Origin: Andalucia godoyi
Taxonomy: Eukaryota > Discoba > Jakobea > Jakobida > Andaluciidae
Length of the DNA stretch: 64,000 nt
Reading direction: 5' to 3'
NCBI GenBank assembly: GCA_009859145.1
Contig: VRVR01000008.1
Location: forward strand, 195,494 to 259,493
Positions 17,897 through 25,677 of this stretch are shown piece by piece. A model generated the notes under the pieces. It saw only the letters and a list, made by a program, of their open reading frames with translations, had not been told where the DNA came from and did no database searches. Positions within the stretch are counted from its first letter, which is position 1; every line of letters starts with the position of its first letter. The translations under genes were made by a program, and so were the position numbers.

Positions 17897-20086
17897 CTAG
17901 GATTGCGGTATTCCAAAACCGCAATTAATGTCCGGAATACAATCCTCAGCAGACACTTGGCGAACATCGTGAAAACGAGAAAATATTGAGTTGTCGGTCG
18001 ACATACTCATCTCAAAGAACGATGTCAATGCAGGGTCACTACGTGCATAGTAACGCGCGTCAAACCCGTCAAAATCCGCGATACAAATGTCAGCTCCTGA
18101 GTTCACTAGCGCTGTCACAAAATCGACGCGACCATTCCGCACAGTCAAAATCAAAGCAGTTTCGCCAGTCACTGGCGATCGGAAATTCACATTCATGTGT
18201 GGATGAGAAAGAAGACATCGAGCGACTGCCATGTGACCCGCAGAGCAGGCAAACATGAGTGCATTATGACCCAAAGTCTTTTCGCAAACGGTGACGTCTG
18301 CATTTGCATCAAGTAATTGTTGCACGATTTCGGCATGTCCCAGTCTGCTAGCCTCCAGCAACGCTGTCATGCCACTCGCTGCAGATACGTGATTCACGTC
18401 GGTACCTCGACCCAATGCTGCACAAACAAGGCCAAGATGACCAGCTTTGCATCCTTGCATCAGAACACTCTCCGATGTGCTTTCCAACAAAGAACATCCT
18501 CGCTCGACCAACAACTGAGCAATGTCAAAGTGCTTATTGTCAAGTGCGCACAGAACGGGCATCTTTTTGAATGGGAAATTAACAACAGCCGAAGACAATG
18601 ATTGAGACGATGCATTTGACTTGAGTGCTGGAGAAAGCAGCAACGAACTCACCAGGTCCTTAAACCCATGAGAAGCCGCATACGAAAGAGGGGACATTCC
18701 GTTACACTTGGTGTGAGAAATGTCTGCACCCGCTTCACATAGAATCTGCACTGCTTCAGCGTTGTTCGACACTACACAGAAATCCAGCGCGGTTAAATGA
18801 GTGTTCGGGTCCTCTGCACCAAGATTCGCTCCTGCACGAACGAGAATGCGGATCATGGCAGCATTTCCTTCCTTTGCTGCAATAAGCAAAGCCGTTAGCT
18901 GCTGATCATTCTCCATTTCAAGATCGATAGGAACAGACACCAACTCCTTGGCACATTCTGTGAAACCAAATCTTGCAGCCATACATATGGCTGATCCATC
19001 AGTGCTGGACGCAAAATCTGGTTCCGCGCCGCTTTGCAGCAACAATCGAACCACATCGACTGCGTTGTAGGACACTGCAGAGATGAGTGCTGACCAACCG
19101 TCGCTGCAGCGAGCATTGATGTCAGCGCCACTTCTTATCAGCGCCATTACAGAAGCAACGGACCTGGAGTCGCAAGCAAACATGAGCGCTGTATAATCTT
19201 CTGCACCTTTCGCATTCACATCCGCGCCCATTTCGGCCAACGCCTCGACGGTCAAGGCATTTCCACAGCGGCACGCAATGGACAAGGCGTTTTGGCCTTC
19301 AGGACCCGCAGCTTCAATCTCTGCCCCACGTCTCGCCAGTTCACGAATGAGCTCGGGGTCGTCGTGAATTGCAGCTAGCATCAACGCAGTGAAGCCTCCA
19401 CGGGATACTGCTGTGGGATCCGCACCGACATTCAGCAGCAAGCGCGCAACAGATAACGAGCCGTTTTCACATGCAAAGTGAAGAGCATTTCGACCCACCA
19501 CATCTCTGGCATTCACAAACTGGCGCACCTCCGTGAGGCTTGGCGTCAGTACGGCTTCGTCTCTTGCACTCTCCGGAACAAGACATGGGTCGGAAAAGTA
19601 TCGCAAAATTAACTGAGCACTCGTGGCATCCCCGGCACGACATGCTTCCATCAACGAACTTCGCCCAGTGATATCCACAGACCTAGGATCGGATCCAAGC
19701 TGAAGAAAATCCTTGACTAACTCTGGAATTCCAAGGCCAGACGCAATAATAAGCGGTGTGCGGTCATACTCGTCGATGGATTCTCTTGGAAGCGACGAGT
19801 CGTCTTCCACGATCTTACGAACTGCATCCACTCGACCTGCAAGGAGCTCCCGCCAAAAGATCAACTCGCGATTGTACATTATAATTGGAGAAAGAGGAAT
19901 TGAAATGGCGCTTGAGTGCGAAGCGTTCTGCGTGCTCCAGTTACGAGCGATCGCAGTCGCGTTCACGTCTTCCTGGGCTGCTGCACTTGCAAGAGTCTTC
20001 GAATGCTGCGATCTGCGGCGGCGTTTCTTCTCTGGGGCTGGCAACTCATTCACAGGAGTTCTGGAGGTCCTCTTTGATTTCCTCAT
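17897..20086 (-). CDS. Ankyrin-repeat protein
   Basis: A 729-residue protein built almost wholly of ankyrin repeats, from about residue 85 to 690. Most units show the G-x-TALMLAA...VRLLL-x-x-GAD-x-x pattern; roughly 16-17 repeats can be counted, many well preserved. The N-terminus is basic (KKRRRRSQH near 22-30), a possible nuclear localisation signal. The C-terminal 40 residues are not repetitive. No kinase, RING, SOCS or membrane segment is attached, so the role is presumably protein binding with unknown partners. The first ATG of the frame is at 20086 (MRKSKRTSR); the open frame runs 30 nt further without an ATG. Confidence 0.88.
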   Translation of the reverse strand: MRKSKRTSRTPVNELPAPEKKRRRRSQHSKTLASAAAQEDVNATAIARNWSTQNASHSSAISIPLSPIIMYNRELIFWRELLAGRVDAVRKIVEDDSSLPRESIDEYDRTPLIIASGLGIPELVKDFLQLGSDPRSVDITGRSSLMEACRAGDATSAQLILRYFSDPCLVPESARDEAVLTPSLTEVRQFVNARDVVGRNALHFACENGSLSVARLLLNVGADPTAVSRGGFTALMLAAIHDDPELIRELARRGAEIEAAGPEGQNALSIACRCGNALTVEALAEMGADVNAKGAEDYTALMFACDSRSVASVMALIRSGADINARCSDGWSALISAVSYNAVDVVRLLLQSGAEPDFASSTDGSAICMAARFGFTECAKELVSVPIDLEMENDQQLTALLIAAKEGNAAMIRILVRAGANLGAEDPNTHLTALDFCVVSNNAEAVQILCEAGADISHTKCNGMSPLSYAASHGFKDLVSSLLLSPALKSNASSQSLSSAVVNFPFKKMPVLCALDNKHFDIAQLLVERGCSLLESTSESVLMQGCKAGHLGLVCAALGRGTDVNHVSAASGMTALLEASRLGHAEIVQQLLDANADVTVCEKTLGHNALMFACSAGHMAVARCLLSHPHMNVNFRSPVTGETALILTVRNGRVDFVTALVNSGADICIADFDGFDARYYARSDPALTSFFEMSMSTDNSIFSRFHDVRQVSAEDCIPDINCGFGIPQS

Positions 20087-20482
20087 TGTATTTTCCCAAC
20101 AGACTGATTTCAACAATCAATGCGTGTCTTTCAGAAATTGGGAACATATCCAGGAAAACTCTTGAATTGACTTCAAGCGATCCCGTGAGCCGACCGAAGT
20201 CGTACCAATCCCGTTCCCCGCACGCAGGAGCTACGGCCGCCGGGGAACCCTTTCTGCGACTCTCGGAATGGCTGCTCCTCAGTCCTTACTTTCTCAGTTC
20301 CGTCGATTCCTTGCTAGAGACGTTATTCAACAGTCCTCAAATCGGCAGTGCGGACAACGAAATATAATTTTAAATTAATTAAAAATAAATAATAAGAAAC
20401 CACAGGATAGAGGATAGAGCAGCGATGGGATCGAGGTATGCGGTCTGTCCACACTGCTCATGAAAAACAGATCACAATAAAA
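20087..20482. other. Gap between the ankyrin and WD40-like genes
   Basis: Probable promoter and leader of the ankyrin gene plus the 3' flank of the WD40-like gene. A 36-codon frame at 20268-20378 (+) begins MAAPQSLLSQFRRFLARD and could be a microprotein, but nothing supports it beyond an ATG and a helical look. The rest (about 20360-20400) is AT-rich. Confidence 0.35.
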
Positions 20483-22471
20483 TTACGGTACATGCACAAG
20501 AAGAATGCCGCCGCAGCCCAGACCTGCAAGACACCACGAAGCAGTAAACGGGCACGTAGACATCGATACAGTGTATACAGGGATACTTGTAGACGCCACA
20601 CGAATCGAGTCGTGGATTGCCATGCCAGGAACGGCAGAAGCACGATCCGCAGTCGAAGCAGGACCGACAGGGGCGTCGTCGCTGTGGGCAACGACCTTCG
20701 TTCTTTCCTCATTCACGTACTGCAAGCGCGTTCCCACAAGCCCTACAGACATCCAAGACGTTGCTCTTCTATGGCGAGCAACTGGCTCTTTGAACACTTC
20801 CAACTGCCCATTCGCGGTACAAAAAATGACTCGCGATCCATCCACGGAGACGTCGGAATCCCAGAAAAAATCCACTGCCAGTGAAGGTGAAACTGGCTTC
20901 CGCCGAAGCTGTTTTTTCCCAAACACGTCCAATTCTGTGATCACGAGTTGGTCCATGACACTGTTGGATCCAAAAAGAAACCGACCCCTCGCACTGAATC
21001 CCGACACGATCGGAGGTCGACAGACGCGCGCATCTGCCAAGATACAACAAGGGTCTGCAACGTCAAGAAACACAGGACACCGGTCGACAAAACTTACCAT
21101 AAGGACTCTGCCAAGGTATGGTTCTAAATGCAGGCCAATCACCGGAGAGGCACATACAAACAGTGCCGACTTCAGAATGGCATCTATGCCGTTTTTCCCC
21201 TCAGAAACCTGCAATTGCATGAAAAGGACATGGCCGGAAGAACTTCCCACATAAAGGCCCAAAGTCGCTGGATCAAACTCTACAGATAGAATCCGATCTC
21301 CAATCGACGGAAGCCTCACAGTCGTGACGACCGATTTCAACTCCAATCGACGAAACGGATGTACTCCCTCGTGCTTTGGAACCAGATACAAGTAGGCTTC
21401 TCCCACATCATTCACTACTGCAAGCAAGCCACACCAACGCTCATTCACTGTCAGAAATGGACATACTTTAAAGTCAACAGAGTAGTGTCCTGGAACAGTG
21501 AAATCAAAGCACTTCCTCATCGCATCCAAAATCGCCGAGGCAGACGAGTTCGCTGTGTTCCGCTGTTTGAGGAACGACGCTCTGCAAATTGATACCACAC
21601 ACGCGTCATGTGCATTCGTGCCCAGCGGCCGAAGAGCGTCTGCAAGCGACATGGAACTGCAAGCGAACCAAAGATCGACGCATGATCGGATGTCAGCATC
21701 ATCAGCGGAAGAGGTTGCGTCTGGAAACCACGCACAATGTCGGATAGACTGCCCCGGTCCCGCAACGTTCAAGAACACTGATGCGGGTGACATCTTTCGA
21801 AGACCGCCTTCCTCTAACGGCATACTATCGGCAGATATCCTCGAGTTCATGTCTGGAGACAGGACCGAACTCGCTGAATCGCGTACACGGACCTCCAGTG
21901 ACAGAGGAGGAGACGGAGGCGCGCTTCCAGCCCAAACAGTGAATGACAACGACGGGTCGCCAGGCTCTCCGAATCTAGATACATAATCCGCATTCAACTT
22001 CGTGGATCGCGCTCTGTGGAAAGCATTCACGGCCTCGGAGGTGTGCATGCTTTCTGGAATGCGGTGCAACACGCCCAAGACGGAAGATTCAAAACCAGAC
22101 AAGGACAGTCGGAAACGCTCTTCCATTTGCTGCCGCTCCGTCGTGTTCTTTGTTTCGCCCGTACCATCATCTGCCGCAACATCCACGGACTGCGGAACGT
22201 CCACTGCAGCAGACGGAACGCTTGGTGGCGGTGGGACAACAACGTCGTCTTCAGCAGAACCTTTTCTTTTCTTTTTATGGACTTTTGGAGGCGTTGGTTT
22301 TGCATTGTCAGCAATTGCTTGCGAACTCATCTTTTCTTGGCGCCGAGACATGCTCTGTGCATTCGAATGTGTTTCTGCAAGCTCGTCCTGCTTGTCGTCT
22401 TGAGCATCAACATCATTGAACGCCGGAGTCTTTCGCCGAGTACACTCTCTTCGCGGTCGGCTGGAGCTCAT
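20483..22471 (-). CDS. WD40-like protein, possibly a TFIIIC (GTF3C2-type) subunit
   Basis: A 662-residue protein. The first 200 residues are disordered and basic (SSRPRRECTRRKT, KVHKKKRKG) with acidic and proline-rich stretches, suggesting a nuclear protein. The C-terminal 400 residues have the spaced aromatic, glycine and short-strand pattern of a beta-propeller (for example RHCAWFPD, ILSVEFDPATLGLYVGSSSGHV, GSRVIFCTANGQLEVF), though classical WD dipeptides are scarce. A basic tail before a propeller recalls the WD40 subunit of the RNA polymerase III factor TFIIIC; this is a resemblance, not an identification. The ATG at 22471 was chosen because upstream frame (to 22789) is read through a poly-G/C run. 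It is divergent from the gene starting at 22789. Confidence 0.7.
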   Translation of the reverse strand: MSSSRPRRECTRRKTPAFNDVDAQDDKQDELAETHSNAQSMSRRQEKMSSQAIADNAKPTPPKVHKKKRKGSAEDDVVVPPPPSVPSAAVDVPQSVDVAADDGTGETKNTTERQQMEERFRLSLSGFESSVLGVLHRIPESMHTSEAVNAFHRARSTKLNADYVSRFGEPGDPSLSFTVWAGSAPPSPPLSLEVRVRDSASSVLSPDMNSRISADSMPLEEGGLRKMSPASVFLNVAGPGQSIRHCAWFPDATSSADDADIRSCVDLWFACSSMSLADALRPLGTNAHDACVVSICRASFLKQRNTANSSASAILDAMRKCFDFTVPGHYSVDFKVCPFLTVNERWCGLLAVVNDVGEAYLYLVPKHEGVHPFRRLELKSVVTTVRLPSIGDRILSVEFDPATLGLYVGSSSGHVLFMQLQVSEGKNGIDAILKSALFVCASPVIGLHLEPYLGRVLMVSFVDRCPVFLDVADPCCILADARVCRPPIVSGFSARGRFLFGSNSVMDQLVITELDVFGKKQLRRKPVSPSLAVDFFWDSDVSVDGSRVIFCTANGQLEVFKEPVARHRRATSWMSVGLVGTRLQYVNEERTKVVAHSDDAPVGPASTADRASAVPGMAIHDSIRVASTSIPVYTVSMSTCPFTASWCLAGLGCGGILLVHVP

Positions 22472-22552
22472 CACAGGAACAAAAAGTGCAGATAGAAACT
22501 CTATTTGACTGCGAAACGCCACAACATTCCATACCACGAATAAAAGTAGAGC

Positions 22553-22573
22553 GGGGGGGGGGGGGGGGGGGGG
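22553..22573. repeat. Poly-G tract (21 G)
   Basis: An uninterrupted run of 21 guanines in the 317-bp region between two divergent start codons (22471 minus, 22789 plus). It could form a G-quadruplex and is likely length-variable. Otherwise 22472-22788 is purine-rich and shows no gene. Confidence 0.9.
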
Positions 22574-22788
22574 AACAATAAAACAAAATGAAAGGAGAAA
22601 AGGAGAACGGAGAAAAGGAGAAAAGAACACGAATATTCGGGTTTGTCTCCAGCGCCGCGTCACGCTACCACAGGAGAAAACCTCAAGCGGGCTCGACCTC
22701 CATTTGTTGGCGATTGCTTTGCGACAGCGCAGATGGAAAAAAGGTTTTCGATTCAGTCGCAGTGGCCAAAGACGGGAGAAGTGCGGCA

Positions 22789-23916
22789 ATGTTGAAATGC
22801 GTGCTCCAACGAACCTTGCATGGAGGAGGTGGTGGATTCTCCTCCTGTCGACACGCTGTTTGTAAATCGAAGATCCTGCGTACTCCTCCGCCTTGGGCAG
22901 CTCGAAGTTTCAGTTCTGGGAAACCGCCATTGATGTTTGAAGACGATGTGGTCCTTGCCGAACGCGACCCATCATTTGAAACGACTCTGCGGATGGTCGA
23001 ACCTCCATCGCGCACAAAATCTGGAGTACGCTCAAACAAAAGCCATGCTTCGGATAAGCTGCCTGAACCGTCACGGTTTGTGATCCGCCCGGCTGACGGA
23101 CGGACCGATGCTTCTCGACAAGAGATCACGAGCTGGGTTGATAGCATTTGCACACGGGTCTTCGAAGTGTTTTCTGTGGCTGGAAGATATGAGGATCTGC
23201 TCGTCTCTGTTTTTTCTGCTGATGACGATCCGTGCGGATTCACGTTTGACGTGGTTGTTTATGGCGATGACGAGTCCGTAGACCATTTTCGTTCGCTCAC
23301 AATTGCGGAACCACATGCAGGTGCGCCTCGCTGTCAGGCAGCTGCTTGTCGACTCGTATTGGACGGCGATACTTTGCATGCCGAGCTGCAACGTGTGCTG
23401 CCGCGCCCGCCATCGAAGCCGTTGACCGAAGCTCAAAAGAGGGTCTTTCAAGTTCTGATCGCGAGTTGCTTGGAATGGACTGCGAGAATGAAGGGTGTTC
23501 CCATAGGAGACTGCGTTTTAAGAATCGAGGGATTTACAGACTTGGAGCTGCAGTTTTGGAAATCGTTGGGATTTGCGGTTCAGTCATCTCACTCTTTACG
23601 GCACATCCTCGAAGATTTTCAGTTGGGGGCGTCCACAGCGGTGGCAGATGCTTTTTTTGACACGCAAGCTGTACAAAATCATGGAGACCATGTTCATACG
23701 CATCAGCATGGCGAGGATTGCTCGGTTTGCGCCTCACGCGACAAGAACACCTCGGTGGATCCTTTTGCAAGTTTGCGCCCATTTCTGAAACTGGATGCTG
23801 AGACGAACAAGTACCCGTTGCTGAACGAGTCCGTTTGGACCGCAGAATACAGAGATGTCAATCGCTCTCGTTTTCCGAATATTCTTTATCCGTCGATTGT
23901 GAAGTTTTCAAACTAG
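22789..23916 (+). CDS. Unknown protein with a probable mitochondrial presequence
   Basis: A 375-residue protein I do not recognise. From the ATG at 22789 the first 50 residues are rich in Arg, Ser, Ala and Cys with almost no acidic residues (MLKCVLQRTLH ... WAARSFSSGKPP), a typical matrix presequence ending near residue 45. The mature part has an alpha/beta look. A His-rich stretch near 305-325 (HGDHVHTHQHGEDCSVC) ends in a CxxC and could bind metal. The frame is open 201 nt further upstream, but that part is low-complexity and would bury the presequence. It converges with RidA. The nearby GspE-like gene may also be mitochondrial, but nothing links the two beyond proximity. Confidence 0.7.
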   Translation: MLKCVLQRTLHGGGGGFSSCRHAVCKSKILRTPPPWAARSFSSGKPPLMFEDDVVLAERDPSFETTLRMVEPPSRTKSGVRSNKSHASDKLPEPSRFVIRPADGRTDASRQEITSWVDSICTRVFEVFSVAGRYEDLLVSVFSADDDPCGFTFDVVVYGDDESVDHFRSLTIAEPHAGAPRCQAAACRLVLDGDTLHAELQRVLPRPPSKPLTEAQKRVFQVLIASCLEWTARMKGVPIGDCVLRIEGFTDLELQFWKSLGFAVQSSHSLRHILEDFQLGASTAVADAFFDTQAVQNHGDHVHTHQHGEDCSVCASRDKNTSVDPFASLRPFLKLDAETNKYPLLNESVWTAEYRDVNRSRFPNILYPSIVKFSN

Positions 23917-24069
23917 AATTTTTTCATCCGTCACCGTCCAACAGACAACAGCCGAGTCTTTCGGAAACGTTTTTAATGTTGTTTTTTTCTTACTTTTTTT
24001 TCCTTTTTCCTGAACTTATATCGGTGATCATTCGTGTCAGAAAGGGAGAGAGATCTTCCTGCATTATCT

Positions 24070-24453
24070 TTACTGCTGAGAAACGGCTGCAATGGCTTCG
24101 ATTTCAATGCGTGCATCCCGTGGGAGGCCGGCAACTGCAAACGTTGAACGAGCCGGACGATGCGTTCCAAATGCCTCCTCATAGAGCTTGTTAACCGCTG
24201 CAAAATCTGCCATGTCTCTCAGCAGCACAGTGGTTTTCAACACATGAGACATGCTCGATCCAGACGCTTCAAGCACAGCCTTCATATTCGCAAACACTTG
24301 CTTGGCCTGGACGTCGACCGTTGCCCCAACAAGCTGCATGGACTGCGGATCCAGTCCAATGACCCCAGACAAGTAAACAGTATTTCCGTGTTTCACCGCT
24401 TGCGAGTAAGGACCGATCGCAGCCGGTGCATTCGATGTTGACACAAGCTCCAT
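24070..24453 (-). CDS. RidA / YjgF / UK114 family enamine-imine deaminase
   Basis: A 127-residue protein of the RidA family, which hydrolyses reactive enamine/imine intermediates such as 2-aminoacrylate made by pyridoxal-phosphate enzymes. The complete family pattern is present: APAAIGPYSQAVKHGNTVYLSG at the start and VLKTTVLLRDMADFAAVNKLYEEAFG in the middle. RPARSTFAVAGLPRDARIEIEAIA lies at the C-terminus with the substrate-binding Arg and the Glu near 120. Length is normal. No targeting presequence is seen, so the protein is probably cytosolic. The start is the first ATG, directly before the fold. Confidence 0.96.
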   Translation of the reverse strand: MELVSTSNAPAAIGPYSQAVKHGNTVYLSGVIGLDPQSMQLVGATVDVQAKQVFANMKAVLEASGSSMSHVLKTTVLLRDMADFAAVNKLYEEAFGTHRPARSTFAVAGLPRDARIEIEAIAAVSQQ

Positions 24454-24949
24454 CTTGTTGTTGGTGCTCTCCCCTGTTCTTCTTTTCCTTCTTTGTCAGC
24501 AGTATCTGCGTGAAATCTCCATCGTCGCGCAGCACCTCAGCCCGCCAGCGGAACGACCGTCTTGCAGTCGAGTTGGGGGCCGCTTGCCTGCAATACCACA
24601 TCCCAAATCGACGCGTGGCGACTGCATTCCCTCGCTTGCACAAAAAGGATTCTACTGTTTTTGCACCGCTGAGCGACAAAGTCAACAGCCAAAGAAAATA
24701 AGGCGTTTGCTGCGTGTGTCGTTTTGATTCCTTGTCTTTCCACCCACGACACAGCTTGCAAACAAAAGTTTGGGACAATGTATCCTTCAGGTTACTTGGA
24801 ATAGAGCTCGTGTTTCCAGCGGTTTTCTTGTTTTTTGTTTGTTTGTTTTCTTATCACCGGTGCTGCTTTTGTGTGTTTTTGATTGTATTTGCCTTGTGCT
24901 TGTGTGGAGGGTGGTGGTGAAGCGGTGGTGTTTGGTGTTTTTTACGCAA
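24454..24949. other. Gap between RidA and the GspE-like gene
   Basis: The stretch 24490-24700 has moderately coding-like composition in more than one frame (plus strand ...ELGAACLQYHIPNRRVATAF..., and an overlapping minus frame), but neither has a recognisable domain or a convincing start, so I call no gene. From 24760 to 24949 it is T- and G-rich leader-like sequence. Confidence 0.35.
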
Positions 24950-25618
24950 ATGAGCAGCGATGTTGGATCGAATGTGAACGCGGATCCCTCGCTCCGGCGA
25001 GTCTCTGCACTTGCGCGACATCTTGCTCCTCGTGTTCTTTCTGTTTCTCAGGTGCTTCCTTCATTCCTGGAACACTTGCGGAGAGAAGCTGGGAGTGCTG
25101 CGCTTCCACGGCAGTCACCTCCTGAATTCACTCCTTCTCGGATTGCATACATCTCACCTCATGAATCGCTGTCTTCTGAAACTCTGCAGGCTGGCGTCGT
25201 TCTTGTTGCTCATCCGAGACCCGATGTTCGCAAAGCATTTATAGACCGTCTTTGTCAAGCTGCTGTGGAGAGATCTCTTTTGGTGTATGCAATCTCTCCA
25301 GAAGGATCAAACACAGTCTCTGTTCCGGGCGTTTTCCGACTGATGACGCATGCCACGCTGTCGCGACGCGCGATTCTGTCGGCGCTGCTGAGACACGGCG
25401 CGCATGTCCTTGTTTTCGGACTCGTTTCCACACGCGATGATGTGTCATTGCTGATGGAAGCAGCTTACACCGGCTATCACACTGTGGCTGAAGTGTTTGG
25501 TGAGTCCCCGCAAGATGTTCTGGCTAGGCTGGAGACGATCGGGGTGGATGCGACCATGCTTCCGAAGAGTCTCCGGGTCATTGTTCCAGTGCACGGAGAC
25601 CAGGACATGAAGGAGTAA
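24950..25618 (+). CDS. GspE-like (type II/IV secretion ATPase fold) protein with degenerate motifs
   Basis: A 222-residue protein whose C-terminal 140 residues can be laid without large gaps on the ATPase domain of the GspE/PilT family. AGVVLVAHPRPDVRKAFIDRL (81-101) occupies the Walker A position but lacks G-x-x-x-x-GK-S/T. LLVYAISPEGS (110-120) sits at the Asp box. ALLRHGAHVLVFGLVSTRD (145-163) sits at the Walker B helix and strand, with the catalytic Glu replaced. AAYTGYHTVAEVFGES (171-186) sits at the ALTGH His box. DVLARLETIGVDATMLPKSL (189-208) matches the following arm (RL-x-x-x-GI-x-x-x-LL-x-x-SL). It is therefore a pseudo-ATPase. Residues 1-35 are Arg/Ser/Ala-rich and could target mitochondria. 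In eukaryotes GspE is known from the mitochondrial type II secretion remnant of some protists. The ATG at 24950 was chosen; the frame upstream is hydrophobic noise. It converges with CEP290, 59 nt away. Confidence 0.6.
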   Translation: MSSDVGSNVNADPSLRRVSALARHLAPRVLSVSQVLPSFLEHLRREAGSAALPRQSPPEFTPSRIAYISPHESLSSETLQAGVVLVAHPRPDVRKAFIDRLCQAAVERSLLVYAISPEGSNTVSVPGVFRLMTHATLSRRAILSALLRHGAHVLVFGLVSTRDDVSLLMEAAYTGYHTVAEVFGESPQDVLARLETIGVDATMLPKSLRVIVPVHGDQDMKE

Positions 25619-25677
25619 TAACCTCCCCGTGACGCAAAACGATTTTTACAAGTGCGCTTCTTCGAGATAACACGAGG

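Noticed and set aside
19885-20367. 160-codon plus-strand frame overlapping the ankyrin gene start
   Set aside because: Most of it is the shadow of the ankyrin-repeat gene; no domain recognised.
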